Shown here in pieces: positions 17,047 through 25,196 of a stretch of DNA of 64,000 nucleotides. The translations under genes and the position numbers were made by a program. Under the pieces are notes generated by a model. That model worked only from the letters and a program-made list of their open reading frames with translations. It was not told where the DNA came from and did no database searches. Numbering within the stretch: position 1 is the first letter of the stretch; each line of letters opens with the position of its first letter. The DNA comes from Dyadobacter pollutisoli (GTDB lineage: Bacteria; Bacteroidota; Bacteroidia; Cytophagales; Spirosomataceae), in contig NZ_CP112998.1 of the NCBI RefSeq assembly GCF_026625565.1, positions 3,660,501-3,724,500 of the forward strand. Direction: 5' to 3'.

Positions 17047-17445
17047 TTAACCTAAAAACCTGGCGATAATCCGTCTGGCAATGTCCAGAAGTGCTTTGAA
17101 GTTGTTGGGTTTTACAAAAAAATCATTGGCTCCCGCAGCGAGGGCTTTCTTTTTGAGCTCGGGATTGTCGGAGGTCGATAGCATTACGGCGGGCACATCG
17201 GAGAGTTCGGGTTCTGACCTGATTTCCTTAATGGCCTCTATCCCGTTCATTTTGGGCATATTCATATCCACTAACACAACGGTTTCTGACAGGTCATCAG
17301 CGCTTTTTACATTCTCGACCAGTTCTTTTCCATCTTGTGCTTCAATAATGGTCACATTAGGATTCGCCTCTTCCAAAGCGTCCCGCATAAGCATTCTGTC
17401 GTCTTCGTCATCATCAGCAAGATGAACTGTCTGGCCTTCTCCCAT
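17047..17445 (-). CDS. Single-domain response regulator
   Basis: A 132-residue stand-alone receiver domain of the Rcp1/CheY type. The acidic pocket is 'LADDDEDDRMLMRDAL' (Asp11-Asp13), the phosphorylation site Asp60 in 'VLVDMNMPKMNGIEAI', the switch Ser/Thr in 'AVMLSTSDN' and the conserved Lys112-Pro in 'DFFVKPNN'. All key residues are present, so phosphotransfer is likely. No output domain and no adjacent histidine kinase. Such proteins usually work in phosphorelays or by protein contact with a phytochrome-like or hybrid kinase encoded elsewhere. Confidence 0.93.
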   Translation of the reverse strand: MGEGQTVHLADDDEDDRMLMRDALEEANPNVTIIEAQDGKELVENVKSADDLSETVVLVDMNMPKMNGIEAIKEIRSEPELSDVPAVMLSTSDNPELKKKALAAGANDFFVKPNNFKALLDIARRIIARFLG

Positions 17446-17490
17446 ATCATTGTAACAACTTAAAAGACAAATATATCAAATGATCTGCTT

Positions 17491-17991
17491 TTATGGATGC
17501 ATGCTATGCCGAACCACAAATTGGTTCACAAAATCCTCGGTTTCATCGGGCGTCACAATAATATTTTTGCCATCGATGGTTTTGATCAAAACCGTCTTTT
17601 TCCTGCGTGTCGCATACCAGGTCATACTCCCGAGTTTGGAATTGGCAAACTTCCCGAAGTAGCCGAACAGCCCTCCTACCCCGAAAGTCCGGAAAGTCCA
17701 CTTCAACATTTCATCATCCAGTAATTCCACGCTTGCAATCTTATTACGACCCAGTGAAACATTGTTCAATGGCCTGTGGATGATCAGCTTATCTTTTGTT
17801 AAAATATAATGAACTGGCCGAAATACATAGCAAACCGCATAGATTGCGACGATCATGACCGCCATAAAGTAAGGCCCGGGTCCACTACTACCACCATCAA
17901 TGAATGAGCCAAGGATGATTGCCAGAAACAATACCGTAATCGCGCCGGTGATGATTTTAGTAGCGTTGTCCCAGGAGGCTTTGTAAGTCAT
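17491..17991 (-). CDS. Membrane PH-domain protein
   Basis: 166 residues. Two N-terminal membrane helices ('IITGAITVLFLAIILGSFI' and 'YFMAVMIVAIYAVCYVF') are followed by a bacterial PH-like beta domain: 'VHYILTKDKLIIHRPLNNVSL' then 'NKIASVELLDDEMLKW', 'KTVLIKTIDGKNIIVTPDE' and a final helix 'ETEDFVNQFV'. The layout is that of bPH_6/YdbT-type proteins whose function is unknown. The domain likely faces the cytoplasm. It lies 45 bases upstream of the response regulator on the same strand and may share a transcript. Confidence 0.8.
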   Translation of the reverse strand: MTYKASWDNATKIITGAITVLFLAIILGSFIDGGSSGPGPYFMAVMIVAIYAVCYVFRPVHYILTKDKLIIHRPLNNVSLGRNKIASVELLDDEMLKWTFRTFGVGGLFGYFGKFANSKLGSMTWYATRRKKTVLIKTIDGKNIIVTPDETEDFVNQFVVRHSMHP

Positions 17992-18035
17992 ATCATGAGG
18001 GTTAAGTCATGTGAAAATAATAATTTTCTACGAAA

Positions 18036-18968
18036 TCACCTTGCAATCGACACAGGTTCCAGCCTATAGCCCAGATCGCGTAACAAAACAACAAGGCCTA
18101 TCTGATACATTAAATGTCCGAAGCCTACTGCTATCAGGCAGGGTCTTTGGGTGATATTCTTTTCAATCTTGGGCAACCAGTTACGGTTTCTCTCCGCCAT
18201 TGGCAGACCGCCGTATTCCGTTGCTGCCCGTTTGAAGTCGTTTGAACTGATTTTGTCGAAATGGTAAGGCATATTCATTTTCCTGTACCTCCTCATAATC
18301 TCCTCCACCCTATCCTGATCCGAGTAAATATTCCATTCGGCTTTGTCGCTGCCTGCTATACGCCTCATCGCCTGGGTCATAACGGAACGGGCATCGGCTA
18401 CCCGCGTTGAATCGAAATCGTAGTTTTTCAGTTTGTCAAGATGGTCGCCTCCTTTGCCGCGGGCTTTATAAAGTTTAAAGAGGTCGAGATCCATATATCT
18501 TGTGACTCCATTCCCTCCCGGCCTGTCGAGTACCAATGTTTGCAGAATTGCCGATTCCATTTCCATCACACTCATTTCCTCAGCATCCGGATTGGCCCTT
18601 ACCCCTTCTCCCACCCGCGCCACAAAAAAAGAATCCAATGTCTGATATTCCTTCGGCGTCAGTACCGATAATGCGGTCAAGGTACCCGGCCGCTTGTTGA
18701 CAGAAAATGGCTCTACTTCCGTGCTGAATGCTTCCGTAAGAATGTATTCGGTACTATCCACCACCGCCTTGATCTCCGGGAAAGAAAGCAGCCAGTCTAA
18801 CTCCATCAAATGCATGGTTCCCAGCAGATAGGAAGGCTTTTTAATGCCTTTACCCGTGATTTTCCAGAGAATGGTCTGAGGGTCTTTACCTGGTTTGTCT
18901 GAATTTACATTTTGCCCGAAAGCAGTCAGCGAGAACAGCAAGGCAATGAGGATCGAAAAATGTTTCAT
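18036..18968 (-). CDS. TraB/GumN family protein
   Basis: 310 residues with a signal peptide (MKHFSILIALLFSLTAFGQ). The TraB/GumN hallmark near the N-terminus is 'PSYLLGTMHLMELDW' (GT.H), then 'FPEIKAVVDSTEYILTEAF' (conserved E). The second conserved motif near the C-terminus is 'CLIAVGFGHLMYQIGLVVLL' followed by 'LGYRLEPV', which corresponds to the family's 'vGagHL.G..Gv..LL...Gy.v' ending. Proteins with these GxxH and GxH motifs are proposed metal-dependent hydrolases or peptidases, and in GumN the gene sits in exopolysaccharide clusters. No such cluster here. Confidence 0.9.
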   Translation of the reverse strand: MKHFSILIALLFSLTAFGQNVNSDKPGKDPQTILWKITGKGIKKPSYLLGTMHLMELDWLLSFPEIKAVVDSTEYILTEAFSTEVEPFSVNKRPGTLTALSVLTPKEYQTLDSFFVARVGEGVRANPDAEEMSVMEMESAILQTLVLDRPGGNGVTRYMDLDLFKLYKARGKGGDHLDKLKNYDFDSTRVADARSVMTQAMRRIAGSDKAEWNIYSDQDRVEEIMRRYRKMNMPYHFDKISSNDFKRAATEYGGLPMAERNRNWLPKIEKNITQRPCLIAVGFGHLMYQIGLVVLLRDLGYRLEPVSIAR

Positions 18969-19012
18969 GTCTTGATTGATGAATTTGAATATTTCTAACC
19001 TGTATATTTAAA

Positions 19013-20437
19013 TCATTTCCGCTTCTGGGCGAATAGCCAGTCCAGTAACCCCGGTGCATCACGCACATCATTCCAGATATCATGACCGGCGTATGCAAAT
19101 TCGGAATATTTGGGCTTACCGCCAGCTTTTTCGATCGCGTGGATGATCTCGCGCGTACCGCTCACAGGAGCGAGGCGGTCGCGGGCACCATGAAATGCCC
19201 ATATCGGCATATTCACCAGCGCTTTTCCGTACCTGGCGTGACCTCCCCCGCAAATGGGTATGGCCGCTGCAAACATTTCGGGGTGCGTACTGATAAAATG
19301 CCAGGAACCGTAACCGCCTCCGGAAATCCCGATTACGTAGCGTCTTTTCGCGTCAATAAGATACTGTTTTTCAATGGATTTTATCGCATTAAAAACGAGC
19401 GTATCGATAGTAGGATAACCATCAATGCCGCCAAAACCGTAACCTTCGGGACATTGCGGCATGAAAATGAATGCAGGGTATTTTTCCCGGTTCGTATCAT
19501 TGGACAAAAACGGCGCGGGATCAGCGGTCAGCTGCCTTACATTATCAGTCCCGTGCGCGCCTCCGTGATGCAGGCACACGACCAAAGGATACTGCTTTGT
19601 AGAATCGTAGTCAATCGGTGTGATCAGCCGGTACCTCAGCGTATCGCCGTTACCGTTCACATAGTTTCTCGCACCAAATGCCTCTGCCTGTTTCTTTTCG
19701 AACGGTGTCGGGACGTATGCCCTGTGAGATCCGGACCGGACACTTTCGCCTGCGAACATTGTTCCAAAAAAGAGCATTCCCAATATTGCCAGCACCTTGG
19801 CGAGCTCCCGCCAGACAATCGGTGGTGTTTTTTCTCCGGTATCCGTCAGCAGTTTTGATTCACTTCGCAGATTCAATAAAAACAGGATAGGAGCCAGTAC
19901 ACCTAATATTGAAACTCCGCGGTGGATTTTTTCCAGTAGTGTTCTAAAAGGAACGTCCAACGTATTGACGCTCCATAGCATGGTCACAAGCAGCACAGGC
20001 CCGAGAATTACAGACACCACTCCCGCCCATTTCAGTAAAGGCTTTTCGTTTGCATTGGAAAATATCAGACTTAGTCCAGACAGGATCCCGACGCTAAGCA
20101 GCACCACACAACTACCGATATAAATTTGCTGCAAACTTCTGAACAACAATATATTATAGATCAAAATATACTGCCACAAATTCACAACAGCACTGATTAG
20201 CCCGAACACAAATGCTGCCTTGTACGACTTGTACCAGAAATACTGAAGTGAGGCAAATGACGCTACGACAAAAATAAAGGCGTAAACCAGCAGCCAGGGA
20301 TAAAATGCCCCTACCGTTAATGTTCTGGACCCGAGACCCAAAACGATTATACCCTGAAAAATGCCTGAGACAATAAGTAATGCAGTGAAAAGCGTCGCAA
20401 ATGAATAAAAATCGCGGGATAGCACGGACTTTAGCAT
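19013..20437 (-). CDS. Polytopic membrane protein fused to a PHB-depolymerase-type esterase
   Basis: 474 residues. The first 230 residues hold six to seven membrane helices ('YSFATLFTALLIVSGIFQG', 'WLLVYAFIFVVASFASLQYF', 'AAFVFGLISAVVNLWQYI', 'IGSCVVLLSVGILSGLSLIF', 'WAGVVSVILGPVLLVTML', 'VLAPILFLLNL', 'VLAILGMLFFGTMFAGESV'). The C-terminal 240 residues are an alpha/beta hydrolase: oxyanion region 'PLVVCLHHGGAHGTDN', nucleophile elbow 'YVIGISGGGYGSWHF' (GxSxG), 'PICGGGHARYGKALVNMPIW', the acid in 'FHGARDRLAPVSGT' and the His in 'FAYAGHDIWND'. The active site is complete and would lie outside the membrane. An esterase tethered to a multi-helix membrane domain is less usual than the secreted form. 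Confidence 0.82.
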   Translation of the reverse strand: MLKSVLSRDFYSFATLFTALLIVSGIFQGIIVLGLGSRTLTVGAFYPWLLVYAFIFVVASFASLQYFWYKSYKAAFVFGLISAVVNLWQYILIYNILLFRSLQQIYIGSCVVLLSVGILSGLSLIFSNANEKPLLKWAGVVSVILGPVLLVTMLWSVNTLDVPFRTLLEKIHRGVSILGVLAPILFLLNLRSESKLLTDTGEKTPPIVWRELAKVLAILGMLFFGTMFAGESVRSGSHRAYVPTPFEKKQAEAFGARNYVNGNGDTLRYRLITPIDYDSTKQYPLVVCLHHGGAHGTDNVRQLTADPAPFLSNDTNREKYPAFIFMPQCPEGYGFGGIDGYPTIDTLVFNAIKSIEKQYLIDAKRRYVIGISGGGYGSWHFISTHPEMFAAAIPICGGGHARYGKALVNMPIWAFHGARDRLAPVSGTREIIHAIEKAGGKPKYSEFAYAGHDIWNDVRDAPGLLDWLFAQKRK

Positions 20438-20705
20438 GTTGGAGAAGTGGTTAGTCTGCGTTCGTGTTTTCTTTAATGATTTAAAACAAAGGCAGATACG
20501 AAACTACTTTTCAGATTAACAAAGGTTACATAACCGGTTAACTGGCTGTTTGTATGGCTTTGTTCCAAGAACTTATGACAACGTGATCATTACCAAGTCT
20601 TTCAAAGTAGATAATCAAGGGGGCACAGCCAGGGCTCATAAGGTACTTGCGAGGTAGCTCATTTCTGTCCCGATCACCCCCTCCGAATGTCTCTTTTAAG
20701 GAGTA
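20438..20705. other. Intergenic stretch without a supported gene
   Basis: The only structure is a short inverted repeat GGTTA-CA-TAACC at 20524-20535 next to AACCGGTT. The minus strand is open for about 60 codons ending at a TAA at 20538, reading GGGDRDRNELPRKYLMSPG, but it has no start codon or ribosome binding site. It may be a relic or chance. Confidence 0.4.
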
Positions 20706-20733
20706 TTTGTGTTGAAGAAACCTGATAATTTTG
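20706..20733 (+). promoter_or_regulatory. Candidate promoter of the PhnB-like gene
   Basis: TTTG (20706-20709) and TAATTTTG (20726-20733) match the Bacteroidota -33 and -7 elements with a shorter than usual 16-bp spacer. The leader would be about 45 bases. Confidence 0.4.
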
Positions 20734-20784
20734 AAACATCAAATCGATAGTAACAACATTATCAAACCTTAAACACTTTTCAAC

Positions 20785-21213
20785 ATGCCAAAGCTGAATA
20801 CTTACCTCAATTTCGACGGAAATACGGAAGAGGCTTTCAATTTTTATAAATCTGTTTTCGGCGGCGAATTTATGTCCGTGAACAAAATGTCGGACATGCC
20901 TGGCGCTGAGCAACTTCCCGAAAACGAGAAAAACCGGTTGATGCATATCGCCCTGCCAATCGGTAGTGCGGGTGACGTTCTGATGGCATCCGACACGGTA
21001 CCATCTATGGGGCACGTGCTGAATGTTGGGAACAATGCATATGTTTCAGTGTTCACCGATAGCCGCGAAGAAGCTGACCGCTTGTTCAATGGATTATCGG
21101 CCGGAGGAGAAATCGAAATGGCGCTGGACGATATGTTCTGGGGCGACTATTTTGGCAGTTTCAAAGACAAATATGGCGTCGGCTGGATGATCAACTTTCC
21201 GAAGGCGCATTAA
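20785..21213 (+). CDS. VOC / PhnB-like protein
   Basis: A 142-residue cytoplasmic protein of the vicinal-oxygen-chelate superfamily, PhnB / '3-demethylubiquinone methyltransferase-like' branch. It begins 'NTYLNFDGNTEEAFNFYKSVFG', the hallmark opening (x-L-x-F-x-G-x-x-x-x-A-x-x-F-Y). It continues with 'DVLMASDTVP', 'SVFTDSREEADRLFNGLSAGG' and the closing block 'FWGDYFGSFKDKYGVGWMINF'. The name PhnB reflects gene neighbourhood elsewhere and does not imply phosphonate metabolism. Actual substrate unknown. Monocistronic with its own terminator. Confidence 0.92.
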   Translation: MPKLNTYLNFDGNTEEAFNFYKSVFGGEFMSVNKMSDMPGAEQLPENEKNRLMHIALPIGSAGDVLMASDTVPSMGHVLNVGNNAYVSVFTDSREEADRLFNGLSAGGEIEMALDDMFWGDYFGSFKDKYGVGWMINFPKAH

Positions 21214-21226
21214 TAGGGATTACTGA

Positions 21227-21263
21227 CAAAAACCCGCCAGACAGATTAGCTGGTGGGTTTTTG
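21227..21263 (+). terminator. Terminator between the convergent PhnB-like and VWA genes
   Basis: A 14-bp stem (CAAAAACCCGCCAG, 21227-21240, with CTGGTGGGTTTTTG, 21250-21263, including one G-T pair), a 9-base loop, and A/T tracts on both sides. It should work for the plus-strand gene and probably also for the opposite one. Confidence 0.85.
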
Positions 21264-21296
21264 TTTCGAAGAAAAATCGCTGCTATCAATAGATTA

Positions 21297-24074
21297 CTAT
21301 TTGGCTACCTGCTTTTTTGCCTGGGCTTCAAGTATTAGCTGTAAATCAGCGCTTTCGGCCGTGACGTGGGCATAGGTACCCTGGCCGAGCTGACTGAGTT
21401 TTTTCAGGCGTTGACCCGTCTGAGCGTTTCGTCCGAATGTAAATATTGTGAGGTACACGTCCTGACGCGCATTCTCGCCGATCATTTGCATTACTTCATC
21501 GCTTACCGGAAACTCGCCGTCTGTGGCAAGTACAATGCGATTATTCCCGCCCCTAATGTATTCCTTGTTCGCGACTTTATAAGCAAGCCGGATCCCCTCA
21601 TTACCGTCAGTATCACCATCCGATTGCAGTAAATCAATCTGTCGCGCGATCTCTGCGGCTTTTGAGCCGGAAGTTGGTTTCAGCACCACTCGCGCTTTAC
21701 CGGAATATAAAACTATGGATATCTGATCCTCCGCCCGAAGCAATGTCAGCAGCGACTTGATCGATCGTTTCAACAGCGGCATTTTGAACGGCGAATTCAT
21801 CGACGATGATACGTCCAGCAACAGTACCATATTATTAGGAGCAAAACCTTCCAGCGAGCGCGTTACATGTTCCTGCGAAACCGCGCGATCCACATACACT
21901 GTGTCCACACGTACGCGCTCGACGTAAACCGTATCTTTTTCAATAACTGTAACAGGAGCTGCCTCATTCACAACTGGTTTCTCAGCCCGGCTGACGGGAA
22001 CTTCCTGCTTAACCGGCTCCGAACTTGTCCGTTCGGAGATAGCAGCTGGCTTTTCCAGGGGAACTTCTATTTTCTTCGGCGGATTATTGTCAGGCTTTTG
22101 CGGGGTCAGTCTGCGAAATGTAAAAATGTCAGGCTGGTTAATCATTTTGAGCAATCCGGCGTTGGCGAGCTCGATAAATTTGTTGTACTGATACACCAGC
22201 TCATTGTTGTAGAAATAATAAAATGACTCAAAAGGGTGCCGCGTCGTACCTGCTGAGGGCATTTTTACTTTCGGCACCGTTTCCGCAAACCGCAGCGAAT
22301 TCGCAGCCAGATCTTCGTAAGGCGAATAAGGACAAAGACCGTTACTACGTCCGTACCGTTTCAGCCCTTTCATGTTTTGGTACTCATCTGCAATGAGCTG
22401 CTTCGCGTCCTTTTCAAGCTCGTCTGTTTCCGGTAATTGCGATTTTTCGCTTTTCAAAAAGTCCTTGACTCCAAAGAATCCTTCTCTGCCATTATCCATT
22501 GTTTTAAGCAGTGCTTCCCCTGCAACGTACCAGGAACTTGCCGCATTTGCATTCGGGTAGCTCTCATGAATGCGTCGCACATCCTTATAAAGCTGTTCTT
22601 TCTTTTGGTCAAAAACATCAAATAGAATGGCATACCGGTCCAGAATGGCATCCGAGCGGCTAAGCTGGTCCTGTACATATTGTTTTTCTGTAGTGTAGGC
22701 AACCAATTCGGCGCTCAATCCGTCCATTTCCTTCAATACATTCAGCAGCACTTCCGCCTGGGTATTGATACCAGCCCGGTAAGGCTGCGGAACTGATGTG
22801 CTGGCGCTTAACAAAAGCTGATATACTGCAACCGGGACTTTGAAATCGTCATAGGCATAAGTGAGGTTTGCCCGTTTCTGGGCACGGGCCGGATCACGAT
22901 AGTACTCGGCAGAAGACTGGTAATTACGGATCAGTACCTGCATCAAATGCATTTGCCGGAGTGATTCATTGATGTATTCGACGTAGTCGTTCAGTACCCG
23001 CACCGTGGCCGCGGAAGGTGGGGACGATGCCTTTTTTACATTGAATGTTGCGAGCGGCTTATCCTGAAAAGGAGGAGTTTTGGTGATCTTTTGTGAAGCT
23101 GCCGAGCTTGGTTCCGGGGCGAATATCGGGCTGAATGCAGGATAGTCAAGCATTCTCCTGGCGGAATTGCTATAATTGATAAAGGCTTTGTGGTTAACCA
23201 GCAAATCCTGGTTGTACCGGTTCATTAATGATATATAAACCTCATTGCCATGCCGTGCCGACTGTTTTGCCGCAAAATTATGATCGTCGATTGCATGACT
23301 TTTAATGCTCTGCATCTCAGACAAAGCCGATTTGAACGAACCGACCATATCAGAAGCTGGGTATGCCAGTTTGGACTGTAACTTTCCGAAATCAGCCAGC
23401 ACTTTTTCATCACGCAGCATACTTTGCTGCACCTTCGCGACCGGCCATTCAAATCGGCTTTCTTCATTGAGATAAAAAGGTAACGAATCCAGCAATTGCT
23501 GCTGACTCCGCAACACTTCTTCCATTTCCCTCTCGGTGGCGAGGTACGGGTCTGCGGCTGAATAGGGCTGGTAGCGATGATAAATAGATTGAATTTGCTG
23601 GTAACAAGCAGCTTTATCCTTACTGAATTTTCCAAAAAGCGATTGCATTTGCGACACGAGCGCATCAGATTTTTTCAAATTATCGTCTTTGTATGCATTC
23701 AACCGGACGTGGGTTTCCAGTGCTTTACCTGTCTCATCCAGTTTGTTCAGCACATCCCAAACTGACTTGGCAGCGGCATTGAGCTGTTGCCTTTCGCCGG
23801 TTGTTACCGCTTTCGCCTCCAATGCTTTGTTATAATAAAACTCTTCCAAAGGGCCGGAAGATGGTAACCTGAGCGACAAGTCCGGTTTTTTGCGGTACCG
23901 GTTCGCATCTTCCTGATAATCCCGCAGCATTTTGAACCGGTCCGTCACTTCATCAGCCGACTTGCTCAGAAACTCTACATAATGGTTCAGCGACTGCTGC
24001 GACGCTTCCTGCTGCGCCCACACATCATTATATATGCAGGTGAAAATAAATAAGAGGAGTAAACGTGGTCTCAT
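21297..24074 (-). CDS. Large secreted VWA-domain protein
   Basis: 925 residues from the ATG at 24074, which begins a signal peptide (MRPRLLLLFIFTCIYNDVWAQ). A start 31 codons upstream gives a basic, Cys-containing leader and is not credible. The first 640 residues are helical and Gln/Lys rich with two similar halves: 'LNHYVEFLSKSADEVTDRFKML' near the start and a copy that begins 'LNDYVEYINESLRQMHLM' near residue 360. A Pro/Glu/Lys linker (about 640-730) includes repeated 'VYVERVRVDTVYVDR'. Then comes a von Willebrand A domain with an intact MIDAS motif DVSSS at about 754-758, the conserved Thr in the TDGNEG loop and Asp in 'VLATDGEF'. It probably binds a partner through metal at the cell surface or periplasm. 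Role unknown. Confidence 0.85.
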   Translation of the reverse strand: MRPRLLLLFIFTCIYNDVWAQQEASQQSLNHYVEFLSKSADEVTDRFKMLRDYQEDANRYRKKPDLSLRLPSSGPLEEFYYNKALEAKAVTTGERQQLNAAAKSVWDVLNKLDETGKALETHVRLNAYKDDNLKKSDALVSQMQSLFGKFSKDKAACYQQIQSIYHRYQPYSAADPYLATEREMEEVLRSQQQLLDSLPFYLNEESRFEWPVAKVQQSMLRDEKVLADFGKLQSKLAYPASDMVGSFKSALSEMQSIKSHAIDDHNFAAKQSARHGNEVYISLMNRYNQDLLVNHKAFINYSNSARRMLDYPAFSPIFAPEPSSAASQKITKTPPFQDKPLATFNVKKASSPPSAATVRVLNDYVEYINESLRQMHLMQVLIRNYQSSAEYYRDPARAQKRANLTYAYDDFKVPVAVYQLLLSASTSVPQPYRAGINTQAEVLLNVLKEMDGLSAELVAYTTEKQYVQDQLSRSDAILDRYAILFDVFDQKKEQLYKDVRRIHESYPNANAASSWYVAGEALLKTMDNGREGFFGVKDFLKSEKSQLPETDELEKDAKQLIADEYQNMKGLKRYGRSNGLCPYSPYEDLAANSLRFAETVPKVKMPSAGTTRHPFESFYYFYNNELVYQYNKFIELANAGLLKMINQPDIFTFRRLTPQKPDNNPPKKIEVPLEKPAAISERTSSEPVKQEVPVSRAEKPVVNEAAPVTVIEKDTVYVERVRVDTVYVDRAVSQEHVTRSLEGFAPNNMVLLLDVSSSMNSPFKMPLLKRSIKSLLTLLRAEDQISIVLYSGKARVVLKPTSGSKAAEIARQIDLLQSDGDTDGNEGIRLAYKVANKEYIRGGNNRIVLATDGEFPVSDEVMQMIGENARQDVYLTIFTFGRNAQTGQRLKKLSQLGQGTYAHVTAESADLQLILEAQAKKQVAK

Positions 24075-24255
24075 ATAGGTATCGTAGGATGAATGTGGTG
24101 TATAGCATTTGCAGCCAGACGAATGTCGGGATTTTGAAGCAAAAATGACAACTCTCCGTCGCATCACTTATTCATCGTATGAAACCAGGGATTTTCGGCC
24201 GGGCTTGTTCACCGGAGGTTAAAATGTATCACCTTTTCAGACTTTTGTATAACAC

Positions 24256-24282
24256 CCACGGAGCGGCGTGGATATAGCTTTG
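24256..24282 (+). promoter_or_regulatory. Promoter -7 element and palindrome upstream of the SDR gene
   Basis: TAGCTTTG at 24275-24282 matches the -7 pattern and would start a leader of about 20 bases before the ATG at 24310, which supports that start. A palindrome CCACG-N6-CGTGG (24256-24271) lies directly in front and could be an operator. A TTTG at 24244-24247 is 27 bp from the -7, too far for a normal -33. Confidence 0.5.
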
Positions 24283-24309
24283 CATTATCAATTTTTAACA
24301 AAAACAGTA

Positions 24310-25128
24310 ATGACAAAGACCATATTTATTACAGGAGCTTCCCGGGGATTTGGGAAAATCTGGGCAGAAGCTTTTCTTAAAAGAGGTGACAAAGTAGCAG
24401 CCACCGCAAGGAATCTGGAAACATTGAATGACCTGAAACAGCAGTACGGCGATGCCCTCCTGCCTATCAAACTGGATGTTACCGACAGGGCCGCGAGCTT
24501 CGCAGCCATTCAACAAGCCAAAGACTACTTCGGACAAATCGACGTCGTGATCAATAATGCAGGATATGGGCTTTTCGGTGCCATCGAAGAAGCTACCGAA
24601 CAGGAAGCACGTGATCAGATCGAGGCTAATGTGTTCGGCTTGTTATGGGTAACGCAAGCTGCGCTACCGATCATGCGGGCCCAAAAACATGGACATATCA
24701 TTCAGGTATCCAGTGTATTAGGCGTGGCCACATTACCTGTACTAGGACTTTACAATGCCTCCAAATGGGCAGTAGAAGGCCTGAGCGAAAGCTTGGCCAG
24801 CGAGGTAAAAGACTTTGGATTGAATGTAACCCTGGTAGAGCCAAACGGATTTTCGACCGACTGGGGTGGCGCATCTGCAACCCATTCTCAGCCGATAGAA
24901 GCTTACGACCAGGTAAAAGCCAATTTCCAGGCCGGCGCAACCCCCGAAAGCTTTGGTGACCCCGAAGCAACCACTGACGCAATTCTCAAACTGATAGACG
25001 CTACCAATCCTCCGCTACGCCTCTTCCTTGGAAAAGTCGCCTTCCCATGGGTAAAACAGGTATACTCGGACCGTTTGGCAACCTGGGAAGAATGGAGCGA
25101 AGTTTCAGCGCAAGCACACGGAATTTAA
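24310..25128 (+). CDS. Short-chain dehydrogenase/reductase
   Basis: A 272-residue classical SDR started at the ATG at 24310. A start 14 codons upstream would lie inside the -7 promoter element. Cofactor motif TGASRGFG at residues 8-15, NNAG at 82-85, and catalytic Ser134/135, Tyr148 and Lys152 in 'GLYNASKWA' are all present. The Arg at the end of strand 2 ('ATARN') points to NADP(H). C-terminal part 'LVEPNGFSTDWGGASA' is typical of the group. It opens a plus-strand cluster with an AraC regulator and an aldehyde dehydrogenase, which suggests joint metabolism of an aldehyde, ketone or alcohol. Confidence 0.93.
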   Translation: MTKTIFITGASRGFGKIWAEAFLKRGDKVAATARNLETLNDLKQQYGDALLPIKLDVTDRAASFAAIQQAKDYFGQIDVVINNAGYGLFGAIEEATEQEARDQIEANVFGLLWVTQAALPIMRAQKHGHIIQVSSVLGVATLPVLGLYNASKWAVEGLSESLASEVKDFGLNVTLVEPNGFSTDWGGASATHSQPIEAYDQVKANFQAGATPESFGDPEATTDAILKLIDATNPPLRLFLGKVAFPWVKQVYSDRLATWEEWSEVSAQAHGI

Positions 25129-25147
25129 TGCTTTCATAAGCTGTTCA

Positions 25148-25178
25148 TTACAATGTCAGCCTAAGGCTGACATTGTAA
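25148..25178 (+). terminator. Perfect 14-bp hairpin after the SDR gene
   Basis: TTACAATGTCAGCC (25148-25161) and GGCTGACATTGTAA (25165-25178) are perfect complements with a three-base loop (TAA). No T tract follows on either strand, so it is not a standard terminator. It sits 19 bases after the SDR stop and 18 before the AraC start and might stabilise the SDR mRNA, block ribosome access to the next gene, or be an operator. Confidence 0.5.
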
Positions 25179-25196
25179 AAGTTTAATCCACCAATC

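Noticed and set aside
19082..19858. 258-codon plus-strand frame inside the membrane esterase gene
   Set aside because: Long only because of the base composition of the opposite strand. The protein is rich in Arg, His, Cys and Pro without any motif, whereas the minus strand has a complete hydrolase triad.
20538..20735. Open minus-strand stretch upstream of the PhnB-like gene
   Set aside because: It reads protein-like for about 60 codons but has no start codon and overlaps a promoter of the opposite strand.
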